Shown: piece by piece, positions 16,777-26,184 of the stretch
Layout of the letters: each line of letters begins with the position of its first letter
How positions within the stretch are numbered: position 1 is the first letter of the stretch
Origin: an uncultured Eggerthellaceae bacterium
Lineage (GTDB): Bacteria; Actinomycetota; Coriobacteriia; Coriobacteriales; Eggerthellaceae
DNA: 64,000 nt
Assembly: GCA_910580205.1 (NCBI GenBank)
Contig: CAJTVP010000009.1
Coordinates: 1-64,000 of the forward strand
Direction: 5' to 3'
Notes under the pieces: model-generated
Told to the model about the DNA's origin: nothing
The model's database searches: none
Seen by the model: the letters and a program-made list of their open reading frames with translations, nothing else
Program-made: the position numbers and the translations under genes

Positions 16777-16778
16777 AT
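16690..16778 (-). ncRNA. Candidate antisense RNA (antitoxin) to the toxin mRNA 3' region
   Basis: On the minus strand TTGATG (16807-16812), a 17-base spacer and TAGAAT (16784-16789) make a good promoter, with a start near 16777. The RNA would be complementary to the whole 3' untranslated region of the toxin mRNA, beginning exactly at its 3' pairing element. Its 3' end is not certain: CCGTT/AACGG hairpin sequence near 16700 followed by CTATTT may stop it, but it may run into the toxin gene. Confidence 0.5.
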
Positions 16779-17002
16779 CGGCTATTCTAGCAGGTCGCAC
16801 CCTGCGCATCAAATCGCAGAGCCCGCACCAGGGTGCCTTGATGGCCCGCGGGCGCTTTGTGGATCAGCGTCAGGCTGCCTGGTTTGTGTGGGATGGGTGT
16901 TTTACCTGTTCAGACCAAAGATTTTCGTTGCCAAGCTGTTACAATCGCAAATACGTATATATGCGTTTGGAAACGCATGCCCTCAGGTCAGGAGGTCTGA
17001 GA

Positions 17003-20000
17003 GTGAAGAAGATGATCTCGTGCGCGAGCGCGTTCGCATTGGCGTTCTCTCTGTTCGGCGGTCCCGCAGCCGCCTTCGCAGAGAGTGGAAACGTCCAAGA
17101 CGCCCCGCATGTCTCCACGGCCGTGCCTCTCTCCACCGAAGGAGTGGTCGGCCCCATCAAGCAAGATGCCGCGCAGCGGACGCCGACCGGGTCCGACGAT
17201 CAGAAAGCGCCTGTTTTCAACGATGCGGCAGACAGCAGCGCGGAAGGCGCCCATCCTTCAGAGGGAGAGCCCGGCGGATCCCAGGAGGCGCAAGACGCCG
17301 ATCAAGGCTTCTCCGTGCTTGATGCCATCGCGGGCCTTTTCGCTGGTTCAAGCGACAACGGAGAGGCCAGCGAAGCAGCGGAGGGCGCCGAGGATGGTGC
17401 AGATGCGGACATCCTTGACATAGATGCTTCCCGTGGGCTTTCTGGCGCCAGCCTCACGGTCACGTTCGAGACCGTGCTGAGCAACGCGCTTTCCGCTCAC
17501 GATGAGCCTATCGCTGTGACAGTGGCCGGCCAGACCAAAGAGCTCACGGCTGCCGCAGATGCTCCCGCCAGGTTCAGCGCTGCGTTCACTGGCTTGAACC
17601 CTGGGACGTACACGGCCACGGTCACAGCACCGGGCTACCTTGCGCTCAGCCAGCCGGTCACCCTTGAGAACGGCATGAAGCACGGGTTCCACATCACGGA
17701 CAATGTGCTCACGGATGAAAGCAAGCTGCAGCCGCACGTCGCGTTCATGCCCTATGGCGATTTCGATGGCAACGGCAGCTTGGACGCAGCGGACAGCAGC
17801 GCCATCGCTCGCGCCTATGTGTTCGGCACCTCGGACCCGAAGCACGACATGACGAACTCCGGAGGCGTCACCACCTTGGCTGACGTTCAAGCGTTCGCCA
17901 GCATGAAAGCCCGAGCGCCGCACCCGGCTACCACGCCCACCAAGGAGCCAGACAGCACGCAAACGGATCCGGAGGTGCCTGCCGGCACGTCCATCATGGT
18001 GGATGGCGCCGTGGTGACGGATGATGCGGCGGAGGCTGCGCTGGCGGGCTTGCTCTCCGGCGCGGGCAAGACGGTCACGCTCATCCCCAGCGCCAACACG
18101 GTGCCGGATGCCAGTGGGGCGCCCATCAGCGACTCCTTGCCAGTCCAGCTCACATTGGATGCAGGCGGCACGGTGCTGGACAAGGTGATCTTCACGTCTC
18201 CCGTCTCCGATGGCGCAGGCCGCAGCATGCCTCTTGGGGGCGCCCTGACCGTCCAGGTGGCGACAGGCGATGATTCCGCGCGCGAGCTCAGGATCCCGCT
18301 GCCGTGCAGCGGCTCCGGCGAAACCTCCAATCCGGACCTCTTGGCCGATGTGACCGCTTCAGCGGATCGCGCGGCGGGCACGTTCACCGTGGATTTCGGA
18401 GAGAACGTGAAGGTCTTCGCCCTGGATTTCACTTTCACGGAATCCTCTTCTCCTGCGGACCGCATCGATCTGACCTCCATCGAGTTCACCTCCCAGCAAG
18501 ACCCTGGACCCGGACCTGACGAACCGGATCCGCCGGTCACCCCTGGTCCTGACACTCCGTTCGGCTTCACGGCTGGAACGGATGATGGCCTCATCTCCGT
18601 TTCCTGGGACGCGACGGAGCATGCCGTCAGCTATGAGGTGCAGCTGACCGATGGCAGCATGGATGAGGCAGGCGCTCTTGTGACCGATGCCATTTCCACC
18701 ACCGCCACCAAGCTGGACATCCGCCAGTTCAAGGGGATGCCTCTTGTGAATGGCACCACCTATTCGGTGCGCCTGCGCGCGGTGGGCCCAGATGGATCGG
18801 TGGGCGAGAACGGCACGGATAGAAGCGATTGGACCGAGTGGGCGGAAGCGACTCCGGAGAACAAGACGCCGCCCGCGAATCCCACCGGCCTCAAGCTGGA
18901 ACCGGGCTACTGCGAAGTGGCTGCCGCTTGGGATGCCGCGGACCGCGCTGAGAGCTATACGCTGCACTACGCGAAGGGCGGCACGAATGCATTCACGGCC
19001 ATCAACGTGGGCGATGCCACTTCCTATGTGGTGAACGGGTTGGATGAGGATGCGGATTACGTCTTTTACGTGACGGCGTCCAACAAGTTCGGCGCGTCCG
19101 ACAAAGATCAACCCGCGCCGCGTTTCTCCACCCACACCGTTTACGTCACCAACAAAGTGCCGTGGTTCAACTTGATCAACCGCACGGTGCAGGGGCCGGA
19201 GTTGTTCCCCGCCTATGAGCCGGGCAAGCCCACGGAGGCCTTCAACCGCGTGCTGGCGGACGGCAGCGAAGAGGAGGGCGCGAAGCTGGTCGACGGCAAC
19301 TACAACACCGTCTTCACGCTGCCTGCGGGCATCTATCCCGGCTGGAGCCATTGCGTTTCCGCTACGTTCAACGGCGCGCGCGACATCCGTGAGCTGGCCA
19401 TCTCCACGAACCTGGGAACCGGTTTCGCTGACGGCATCCTGGATGTGGGCGTGCGCGTGACGGCTGGCGGCAAGCAGACCACCTACACCACCGGTGTTGG
19501 TGACAACGGCCTGCAGCTGGGAAAAGCGCCCACGCGCGATGGCAGCACGGAGGTGGCCACTAACACCATGCTCGTGCGCCTGCCGCAACTGGCGAAGGGC
19601 GTGAGCCGCGTGGAGCTGTTCTTCACGCGTGAGGCCAATGCTCCCATGACCATCTCAGAGCTGGCCTTCTACGAGGGCACCATGCTCCCCGATTCCATCA
19701 ACGCGCTCTTCGCATCCGGATCGCACGGAACGGAGCTGGCCGAAGGCGTGGATGAAGAGCGCATCAGCTCTTTGGAAGAGCAGTTGAACGCAGAGGATCC
19801 TGAGACGTTGGAAGGGTCCAAGGTCCCCGAAGGCGCCACAGCAGAGCGGTACTGGGACACGGCGGATATGCAGGCGCAGCTGGATGCGGCTCGCATGCTG
19901 TTGGCGGGCCAGGATGCTCGCACGATCACCACCCATCCAGAGATCTGCGGCGCATCGGCTGTTGTGCGAGGCACGAACGCCTGGCAACCCACCGGCGCGG

Positions 20001-22852
20001 TGGCGCTTTCTGGCACGGACCTTTTGGTCATGGTCTCCCCGACGGCCGCCGCTGACGGCGCGGCCGAGGGAGAAGGCGCAGCCAACGGCAGCGCGACGAA
20101 GCTGCGCTTGATCGCGGCCCAGAATCACGGCACGGAAGACGCGTTCCAGCAATCCCTGGGCGCGCTCAAGGTGGGCGTGAACGCCATCACGATGCCCACC
20201 ATCGCACCTGGCAGCACGGAGCGGGGCGGCGCGCTGTATGTGGCCTATGATGAAGCGGGTTGCCCCGCCTATGATGTGAAGGTCATCGGCGCCCAAGAGG
20301 TGCCGCTCTTCGATGCATTCGGCATCACGGATCTGACGGAGCTCAAAACGCGCGCGGGCGCTTACGCGGCGGAGCTGGAGGAGTACACGGCCCATATGCG
20401 CCAGTGGCATTCTGAAGGCGGCCACGGATCCGGCTATCAGGAGAACGAATGCATCACCAACGCCACGGAAGTCATGACCTCCCGGGCGCTCATCTCCGTG
20501 CCCGCCACGGTCATGCTCAAGAACTTCACGGATGCGCGCAACGATGCTTCTTCGCCGCGTCAACCGGACGCCGCGCTCCAAGCGGGGCTTTCCAACTTGG
20601 ATCGCATGATCGATCTGATCTACCAGCAGGCTGGTCTTTTCGACGTGGACGACCCGGCGAATGCTGCGGTGCTGGCGAAGTACGTGAAGGATCCGGCGAA
20701 GAAAGCGCAGCGAGCGCTGCCCACAGGGCACATCAACTTCCGCTATCTCTGGCCGAAGAACGCCAGCGCTCCTGCGGGCGCGCACTGCATCGCGGGCGGC
20801 ATCAACGAGATGAGCGGGATCGGCACGGCGGCCACGGTGGTCGCCAGCGAAGACGGCAGCTACAAGATGTTGGATCCGTACAGCTGGGGCACGAGCCGAA
20901 TGGTAGCGGGCGCGGTGGCGCCTGCGGCGGCGGATGCGGTCATGCCGGCGGCTTTGGCGGATTACTACGCGCAACTGGTCACGTCCAAGGACCGCAACAC
21001 CCTGGGAGACGGCACGCCAGCGCAGCATTTCAACTACGACGATGTTGCGGCTTACGTGGGCAGCGGTCAGAAGAAGAGCGTGGACCAGCTTCCGAACGAT
21101 CTGGGGATAGCGCTTCTGTGGCAGTTGCATCTGGCCTATGACAGCGCGTATTCATATGTGCAATTCGCCAGCGCCGAAGAGCAGATGGACGGTGCGCTGT
21201 TCGCTCGGATGAACGCGTACGCGTCTGATCCGGCGGGCGCGCCAGGCAGCCTTCCGCTCGTGGTGGATGGCGTGGATGCGGACAACGCGCTCATGCGCCT
21301 TGCTTGCGCTGCCAGCCAGCGCAACAACTTGGCGTTCTTCGAGGCATGGGGCCTCACGCCGAACGCGGACACCCGGACCTACGCAGGGCAGTTCACGAAC
21401 GAATGGCGCGACATCCAGCATATGTCCGACGACACGCGCAAGAGATCCCGCAGCGTGGTCAGCCCCGATGAAGAAGCGGTGGCAGCCACGGCGTCCGTGG
21501 AGGCTTCCGCCGATGGTCAGATGGTGGTGTCCGGTGTGGGCCTGCGGAAAGGCCTTGAACTGCAAGCATCCAACATCATCGGCTATGAGGTGCTCCGTCA
21601 GCAGGGATCCGATGCCTCTACGCGGGAAGCAGCTGGGTTCATCCCTGCGGGCGCATCAACTTTCACGGATCGTCTGACCACGGACAATGGGCAAGATGTG
21701 ACCTACTACGTGCGTGCGGTGGATTCGGCGCTCAACCATTCGGCCGCCACGTTGGCCGGAGATGCGCAAGCCAGCTTCCCCCGCAACTTGGACAAGGCGC
21801 ACTGGTCGGTGAGCACGACCATGCGCGGCCAGGGCATTGAGAGCGTCATCGACGGCAATGTGAGCACGGTCTTCACCGGTGATCGGGCGGCTCCGGTGAG
21901 CGCGGAGGTCCCTTTGGCGGACGCGAGCGCAGCATCCGGCGAAGAGGCGGCTGCGGTGGCTGCGGATGGCTATGCCTCCGTGACCATCGCGTTCAACAAG
22001 CCCACTGACGCGTGCGGCATCCGCTACTTCCCAGGAGACGACGCGAAGGGCACGTTCAAGCGGCTGTGGGTGCAGGTGAGCGATGACGGCGTGAATTGGA
22101 CGAGCGTGGGCTACAAAGAGATCACGGATGCCACATTCGCCGCTTCCGCCAGCACCACGGTGTATTTCACCGCTGCCATGGTCATGCCCAGCGTCGCCGC
22201 TGGCACGTCTTCTGGTTCACAAGTCAGCGCGCAGCGCACATCGTTCATCCGGGTGTCTGATCTGGATCGGAACACGACGGCGCCTTTGAGCATCGCCGAG
22301 CTGGATGTCATCGGATCCTTGCCAGACGAGCTGGCGTTCACGACCGATGAGGGTGGTGCCTTGCAGGGCGTGGGCATGGTGGATGCGGATGTTCGCTTGA
22401 ACGCTGCTTCGGATGGCGTCCACGAAGGTGCTCATACGCTGATCCCGAAAGGGTCGCTCGTGGTGAGTGGGCGGTTCACCGGCAATCCGGCGAAGAGCAC
22501 GGTGGTGCTCCGGGATGCCTGGGGAGATGTGGTGAGCGCTGGTGCGCATCAGGTTCTGTGCGCCGAGCGCGATCTGGGGAACAGCCTGACCTACAACGCC
22601 AGCGGTCGCTGGATCCTGTGGTTCAGCCCCGGCAGCTGGGAAGACGCTGTGGGGGATTGGAGCTTCGTGAGCGCTGAGCTGGTGCGCTCGCAGGTGGCGG
22701 GAGATGCGGACGTGGCGGCTCTGGGCGCAGGTTCGGGAGCGGTCATGACGGCATCATGCCCGTCGGTGCGCGTGCCGCTGAGCGCTGAGGGACGCATGCA
22801 GACGTTGGTGGTCGATGGCGGTTTCGGCGACGTGTTCGCTGAATGGATGTAG
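17003..22852 (+). CDS. Large secreted multidomain protein: dockerin-like, FN3, F5/8-type and M60-like regions
   Basis: A 1949-residue exported protein. GGAGG lies 7 bases before the GTG at 17003; the signal peptide is residues 1-26 (hydrophobic core, cleavage after AAFA). Domains in order: low-complexity region to ~145; a beta domain ending TATVTAPGYLALSQPV (~149-235); a dockerin-like calcium segment, GDFDGNGSLDAADSSAIARA plus a weaker second loop (~250-300); beta region and Pro-rich linker (~500-520); two fibronectin III domains (~520-710); an F5/8-like domain (~716-890); an M60-like peptidase region (~960-1460) in which no HExxH is found; a second F5/8-type domain (~1590-1770); and a C-terminal beta region. 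There is no sortase motif, so attachment probably goes through a partner; the next gene, one base on, encodes an anchored protein. Likely role: binding host or diet glycans or glycoproteins. Confidence 0.85.
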   Translation: MKKMISCASAFALAFSLFGGPAAAFAESGNVQDAPHVSTAVPLSTEGVVGPIKQDAAQRTPTGSDDQKAPVFNDAADSSAEGAHPSEGEPGGSQEAQDADQGFSVLDAIAGLFAGSSDNGEASEAAEGAEDGADADILDIDASRGLSGASLTVTFETVLSNALSAHDEPIAVTVAGQTKELTAAADAPARFSAAFTGLNPGTYTATVTAPGYLALSQPVTLENGMKHGFHITDNVLTDESKLQPHVAFMPYGDFDGNGSLDAADSSAIARAYVFGTSDPKHDMTNSGGVTTLADVQAFASMKARAPHPATTPTKEPDSTQTDPEVPAGTSIMVDGAVVTDDAAEAALAGLLSGAGKTVTLIPSANTVPDASGAPISDSLPVQLTLDAGGTVLDKVIFTSPVSDGAGRSMPLGGALTVQVATGDDSARELRIPLPCSGSGETSNPDLLADVTASADRAAGTFTVDFGENVKVFALDFTFTESSSPADRIDLTSIEFTSQQDPGPGPDEPDPPVTPGPDTPFGFTAGTDDGLISVSWDATEHAVSYEVQLTDGSMDEAGALVTDAISTTATKLDIRQFKGMPLVNGTTYSVRLRAVGPDGSVGENGTDRSDWTEWAEATPENKTPPANPTGLKLEPGYCEVAAAWDAADRAESYTLHYAKGGTNAFTAINVGDATSYVVNGLDEDADYVFYVTASNKFGASDKDQPAPRFSTHTVYVTNKVPWFNLINRTVQGPELFPAYEPGKPTEAFNRVLADGSEEEGAKLVDGNYNTVFTLPAGIYPGWSHCVSATFNGARDIRELAISTNLGTGFADGILDVGVRVTAGGKQTTYTTGVGDNGLQLGKAPTRDGSTEVATNTMLVRLPQLAKGVSRVELFFTREANAPMTISELAFYEGTMLPDSINALFASGSHGTELAEGVDEERISSLEEQLNAEDPETLEGSKVPEGATAERYWDTADMQAQLDAARMLLAGQDARTITTHPEICGASAVVRGTNAWQPTGAVALSGTDLLVMVSPTAAADGAAEGEGAANGSATKLRLIAAQNHGTEDAFQQSLGALKVGVNAITMPTIAPGSTERGGALYVAYDEAGCPAYDVKVIGAQEVPLFDAFGITDLTELKTRAGAYAAELEEYTAHMRQWHSEGGHGSGYQENECITNATEVMTSRALISVPATVMLKNFTDARNDASSPRQPDAALQAGLSNLDRMIDLIYQQAGLFDVDDPANAAVLAKYVKDPAKKAQRALPTGHINFRYLWPKNASAPAGAHCIAGGINEMSGIGTAATVVASEDGSYKMLDPYSWGTSRMVAGAVAPAAADAVMPAALADYYAQLVTSKDRNTLGDGTPAQHFNYDDVAAYVGSGQKKSVDQLPNDLGIALLWQLHLAYDSAYSYVQFASAEEQMDGALFARMNAYASDPAGAPGSLPLVVDGVDADNALMRLACAASQRNNLAFFEAWGLTPNADTRTYAGQFTNEWRDIQHMSDDTRKRSRSVVSPDEEAVAATASVEASADGQMVVSGVGLRKGLELQASNIIGYEVLRQQGSDASTREAAGFIPAGASTFTDRLTTDNGQDVTYYVRAVDSALNHSAATLAGDAQASFPRNLDKAHWSVSTTMRGQGIESVIDGNVSTVFTGDRAAPVSAEVPLADASAASGEEAAAVAADGYASVTIAFNKPTDACGIRYFPGDDAKGTFKRLWVQVSDDGVNWTSVGYKEITDATFAASASTTVYFTAAMVMPSVAAGTSSGSQVSAQRTSFIRVSDLDRNTTAPLSIAELDVIGSLPDELAFTTDEGGALQGVGMVDADVRLNAASDGVHEGAHTLIPKGSLVVSGRFTGNPAKSTVVLRDAWGDVVSAGAHQVLCAERDLGNSLTYNASGRWILWFSPGSWEDAVGDWSFVSAELVRSQVAGDADVAALGAGSGAVMTASCPSVRVPLSAEGRMQTLVVDGGFGDVFAEWM

Positions 22853-22861
22853 GTGAGTGCG

Positions 22862-23722
22862 ATGCAGAACGGAAGAGCGATGATGCGGACCGAAACCACT
22901 GCTCCAGCGAAGACGATGCGAACCGCGTTCGCCGCGTTCGTGATGGCCGCGCTCTTGGCGTTCGGGTTGGCTGCGCCGGGTCTGGCTCAAGCGGCGGACA
23001 GCGCGCAAGAGGTGGCTGTGGGCACCATCAAGCTGGTCAAGGCCACGGATGCCACCGCTGACCTGGTGGTGGAGAACGCGGATCAGGTGAGCAGCGTGTC
23101 TGTCACGCTGGGCGCCCTGGACGCTGATGGGAAGGACATGACCGGGGCCGCATTCCAGTTCTCCGCTGTGGGCGACGGGCTTCTGGTTCACGAGGTGGTG
23201 GCTGATGGCGGCAAGGAAGTCGTGGTCGCCTCCAACGGCAACACCGTCATCGGCACCGGTGCGGTCACGCTGGGCACGCTCACGCTGCCTGCGGGCGCTT
23301 CGAGCGCGAAGGTGTACCGTGTGGAAGATCAGGGCCGTGGGACTTCCGGAGGATCGGTGATCGTGCCTTCGGGAGATGAGGGCACCTTGGTCGTGGCACC
23401 AACCACGCCCACGCCTCCGGGAGACAACACCAACACGAATACGAACACCAACACCAATACCAACACGGGCAACAACACAGCGAACACTGGCAATACTGGC
23501 AACGCTGCGAACACGGGGAACACCGCTGGCACGGACAACAAGGGTGGCGCGAACACGAATACCGCGCCGAAGCCGGGAACATCCCGGGACCAAGGCGGCA
23601 ACCTCAAGCAGACCGGCGACGAGCAGATCGTGAATATGGGTGCGTTCCTTTTGATCGCAGCCGGAGCCGCTCTGGTGGCTGGTGCTGTGCTCTTCCTGCG
23701 GAAGAGGCAGTCCGACAAATAG
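22862..23722 (+). CDS. Sortase-anchored surface protein with cohesin-like domain
   Basis: A 286-residue cell-wall protein. A signal peptide ends at about LAQA-AD; a beta-rich domain of ~125 residues follows (VGTIKLVKATDATADLVVEN through VTLGTLTLPAGAS), then an Asn-Thr repeat linker, the sortase motif LKQTG (residues 248-252), a membrane helix and the basic tail RKRQSDK. The beta domain has the size and strand pattern of cohesins (an early strand pair and a late GTL-type strand), which would fit the dockerin-like segment in the protein encoded just upstream; this is inference, not a firm match. The ATG at 22862 is preceded by AGGTGAG; a GTG at 22853 is an alternative. Translation is probably coupled to the upstream gene. 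Confidence 0.8.
   Translation: MQNGRAMMRTETTAPAKTMRTAFAAFVMAALLAFGLAAPGLAQAADSAQEVAVGTIKLVKATDATADLVVENADQVSSVSVTLGALDADGKDMTGAAFQFSAVGDGLLVHEVVADGGKEVVVASNGNTVIGTGAVTLGTLTLPAGASSAKVYRVEDQGRGTSGGSVIVPSGDEGTLVVAPTTPTPPGDNTNTNTNTNTNTNTGNNTANTGNTGNAANTGNTAGTDNKGGANTNTAPKPGTSRDQGGNLKQTGDEQIVNMGAFLLIAAGAALVAGAVLFLRKRQSDK
23424..23535 (+). repeat. Asn-Thr coding tandem repeat
   Basis: Degenerate 6-base units (AACACC, AATACG, AACACG and so on) encode a run of Asn-Thr pairs followed by NTGN-type units in the wall-spanning linker. Such tracts can change length by slippage. Confidence 0.8.
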
Positions 23723-23728
23723 CTTTTC

Positions 23729-24000
23729 ATACGCGCCCATCCGGGCGCGTGGTGAATTGACGCTGCGGCTTCCCAATGGCACCTGATCTTGGCCCTTGTG
23801 CGCTTTCCCTCACAGCGCGAAGGCTGCTCGGCCGCGCCCCGGACCAATCTCAGATACCCTGGGAACCCTCGCTGACTTTGCCTGTTTCCGACGCTTTTTC
23901 ATATATGCGTTGCTTCGCGCCGCAAAATGTGCGCCGGTTGATCTTCCTATTCTGTTGCCGTCCGGCGGCGCCTAACCATAAGCGCCGCTTCGCGGCTTGA
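23729..24000 (+). repeat. Dispersed repeat A, copy 2
   Basis: Begins with the stem-loop ACGCGCCC-ATCC-GGGCGCGT (23733-23752), right after the surface-protein stop, which can serve as its terminator. Then follow GAATTGACGCTGCGGCTTCC, the Gly/Leu-like tract seen at 59920-60060, CTGGGAACCCTCGCTGACTT and ACCATAAGCGCCGCTTCGCG. It is the first part of a 0.9-kb gene-free stretch (23723-24630) that holds all three repeat families in a row. Confidence 0.75.
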
Positions 24001-24113
24001 AGGCGGAGGCTTCTCCTGTCCTGGATCATGGTTGCGACGGCGGATGCGCATATTCAGCACACAGGTGCGCATGATCCCCAGTGGCAGGCAATGCCTGCGC
24101 TACAGGACATAGG

Positions 24114-24290
24114 TTGAATGAAAACCAAGGAAGCTCCGTAGCGCACCCATCGGGTGCCAATGGTCAATCGCGCGAACAGGCGAAGCAACCCGCGCATCCG
24201 CCGTCTGGAAGAGCATCCGGATTGGAGCAGCTGCCGTTACACCCGGAACAATCCGGTACGCCAGTCAACACGGCAGGTGCCGCATTCAAA
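24114..24290 (+). repeat. Dispersed repeat B, copy 2
   Basis: Best-preserved copy: GGTTGAATGAAAACCAAGGA, CGCACCCATCGGGTGCCAAT (a small hairpin), GCGCATCCGCCGTCTGGAAG and GGATTGGAGCAGCTGCCG. The stretch 24001-24113 before it has inverted words (GGATCATG and CATGATCC) but no gene. Confidence 0.7.
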
Positions 24291-24309
24291 GCCGAGCGCG
24301 AAGCGCGAG

Positions 24310-24535
24310 ACATCATTGCGGCGTAAGCCGCCCCCGCACGCGCAGCGTGCCCGCAATGACGATGCGGGCCCGACAAGGGCCCCGGCGGCATTGCGCAATG
24401 CGTTCTCCCGCCTGTGGTGGGAGCGAACCGGGCGGCGGGGGTGTCGCGCCGATTCGCGGAGGCAAGTCAAAAATGTGGTAAACCACCACATTTTTGCGCA
24501 GCCGCAGTCTTAGGCGCGAGTGCCCCTGCCGGACG
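24310..24535 (+). repeat. Dispersed repeat C, copy 2, with a terminator-like stem-loop
   Basis: Shares its right part with 100-200. The stem-loop here (arms 24468-24479 and 24485-24496) has a different stem sequence from copy 1: one C-G pair is missing on both arms, so pairing is kept while sequence changes. It lies 135 bases before cydA. Confidence 0.7.
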
Positions 24536-24630
24536 GTTCCGCGTTCGTTCATTGAAGGGGCGCAGCGGCTACGTAACAAGAAATGGCTTACAATCTCTCC
24601 GTTATCTGTTTCTTCGGTGAAGGAGGGATC

Positions 24631-26184
24631 ATGGACGTGTTCGCCGACCAAGTTCTGTTGTCGCGCATGCAGTTCGCTCTCACCGCAGGCTACCACTTCA
24701 TCTTCGTGCCGATCACCATAGGCATCGGGCTCATCATGGCCATTTTGGTCACGAAAGCCTTCCGCAGCCGTGATCCGGAAGATGACGCGCTAGCTCGCAT
24801 GTGGGTGCGGATCTACACCGCCACATTCGCCATTGGCGTGGCAACGGGCATCACCATGGAGTTCTCGTTCGGTACCAACTGGGCGAACTACTCGCGCTTC
24901 GTGGGAGACATCTTCGGGGCGCCGCTGGCCGCCGAAGCGCTGTTCGCGTTCTTCTTGGAATCCATCTTCTTGGGCTTCCTCATCTTCGGGCGCAACAAGA
25001 TCAGCCCGAAGCTCTACGTGGTCAGCGCCTGGCTCACCTTCGCTGGGTCCGCGCTTTCCGCTCTTTGGATCCTGATCGCGAACTCCTGGATGCAGACGCC
25101 CGCGGGCGCCATGCTCTCTGAGACCGGCACGGAAGCTCTCATCACGGACTTCTTCGCCGCCGCGTTCAACCCTTCAACGCTCCCGCGCTACGCCCATACG
25201 GTGCTGGCGCTTCTGGTCATGGGCGCGTTCGTGGCTATTGCCGTGGGCGCGTGGTACATGCACAAGCGCGTCCATCGTGAAGCAGCCACCAAGATGCTTC
25301 GCGTCGGGTGCGTGGTGGGCATCATCTCCACGGCGTGCTTGCTGGGCGCGGCTCACTCCTCCGCCGTGGAGGTGTGGGAAGAGCAGCCCACCAAACTGGC
25401 CATGATGGAGGGCCAATATGAAACGGAAGCGCCCGAACTGTCCCTGTTCGGATTCGTGGATGAGCAGAACGAGGAAGCAGTCACGCTGGGCATCCCTGGG
25501 GGCACCAGCTTCCTGGCCACAGGCACGTGGGACACGGAGTATCCGGGTCTGAACGAGCTGGCCACCATGCCGCAGTTCGCGGATGTGGAAGTGTCCGAGC
25601 TGCCCGTGAACTTCGTCTATCAGGTCTATCACATCATGGTCGCTATGTTCGGTCTCATCTGCCTGGTGCTTTTGCTCACGCTCGTCTTCGGGCGTGCGAA
25701 GGCGAAGCACAACATCGCCAACATGAAATGGTTGCAGTGGCTGCTCATCATCTCTCCGCTATTCCCGTTCGTGGCCATCCAGACCGGCTGGTTCACCGCA
25801 GAGGTGGGACGTCAGCCCTATGTGGTCTATCCATCGAACAGCGGTCCAGAAGGCGTGTTCCTGCCCACCAGCTCCGGGATCAGCCCCTCGGTCCAACCCT
25901 TCGAGATCGTGATCACGCTGGTGCTGTTCTTGGTGGTCTACCTGCTTTTGCTGGTCGGCTGGTGGCGCGTGCTCTCCCGGTTCGTGAAGGCCGGTCCTGT
26001 GCATGATGAGCCGGAAGCCGCCGAAGACGACATCCGCGAGGTCAGCTTCAAGGAGCTTGACCAGCAAGGTGGTGCAACGGAGACCGTGGAAGCGGTCGCT
26101 GTGGAAAGCACAGCTGGCACCGTCGAAGCTGCGGAGGCCGCCGTCACGGAAACCGCATCCGCGAAAGGAGGTGATCCGCGATGA
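24631..26184 (+). CDS. cydA: Cytochrome bd quinol oxidase subunit I
   Basis: Subunit I (517 residues) of the membrane oxidase that reduces oxygen to water with electrons from quinol. It has about nine membrane helices. The N-terminal haem ligand is H22 in SRMQFALTAGYHFIFVP; a second conserved His lies near residue 188 in RYAHTVL; the block QTGWFTAEVGRQPYVVYP (from ~386) is diagnostic. The quinol loop between is of the short type. The C-terminal ~65 residues are an acidic, Ala/Val/Thr-rich tail not needed for the fold. The ATG at 24631 follows AAGGAGGG; earlier in-frame ATGs lack one. In an anaerobe this oxidase protects against oxygen. Confidence 0.95.
   Translation: MDVFADQVLLSRMQFALTAGYHFIFVPITIGIGLIMAILVTKAFRSRDPEDDALARMWVRIYTATFAIGVATGITMEFSFGTNWANYSRFVGDIFGAPLAAEALFAFFLESIFLGFLIFGRNKISPKLYVVSAWLTFAGSALSALWILIANSWMQTPAGAMLSETGTEALITDFFAAAFNPSTLPRYAHTVLALLVMGAFVAIAVGAWYMHKRVHREAATKMLRVGCVVGIISTACLLGAAHSSAVEVWEEQPTKLAMMEGQYETEAPELSLFGFVDEQNEEAVTLGIPGGTSFLATGTWDTEYPGLNELATMPQFADVEVSELPVNFVYQVYHIMVAMFGLICLVLLLTLVFGRAKAKHNIANMKWLQWLLIISPLFPFVAIQTGWFTAEVGRQPYVVYPSNSGPEGVFLPTSSGISPSVQPFEIVITLVLFLVVYLLLLVGWWRVLSRFVKAGPVHDEPEAAEDDIREVSFKELDQQGGATETVEAVAVESTAGTVEAAEAAVTETASAKGGDPR

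Noticed and set aside
23424..23535. Short repeated units as a CRISPR array
   Set aside because: The repeats are 6-base coding units for Asn-Thr in a surface-protein stalk, with no spacers.
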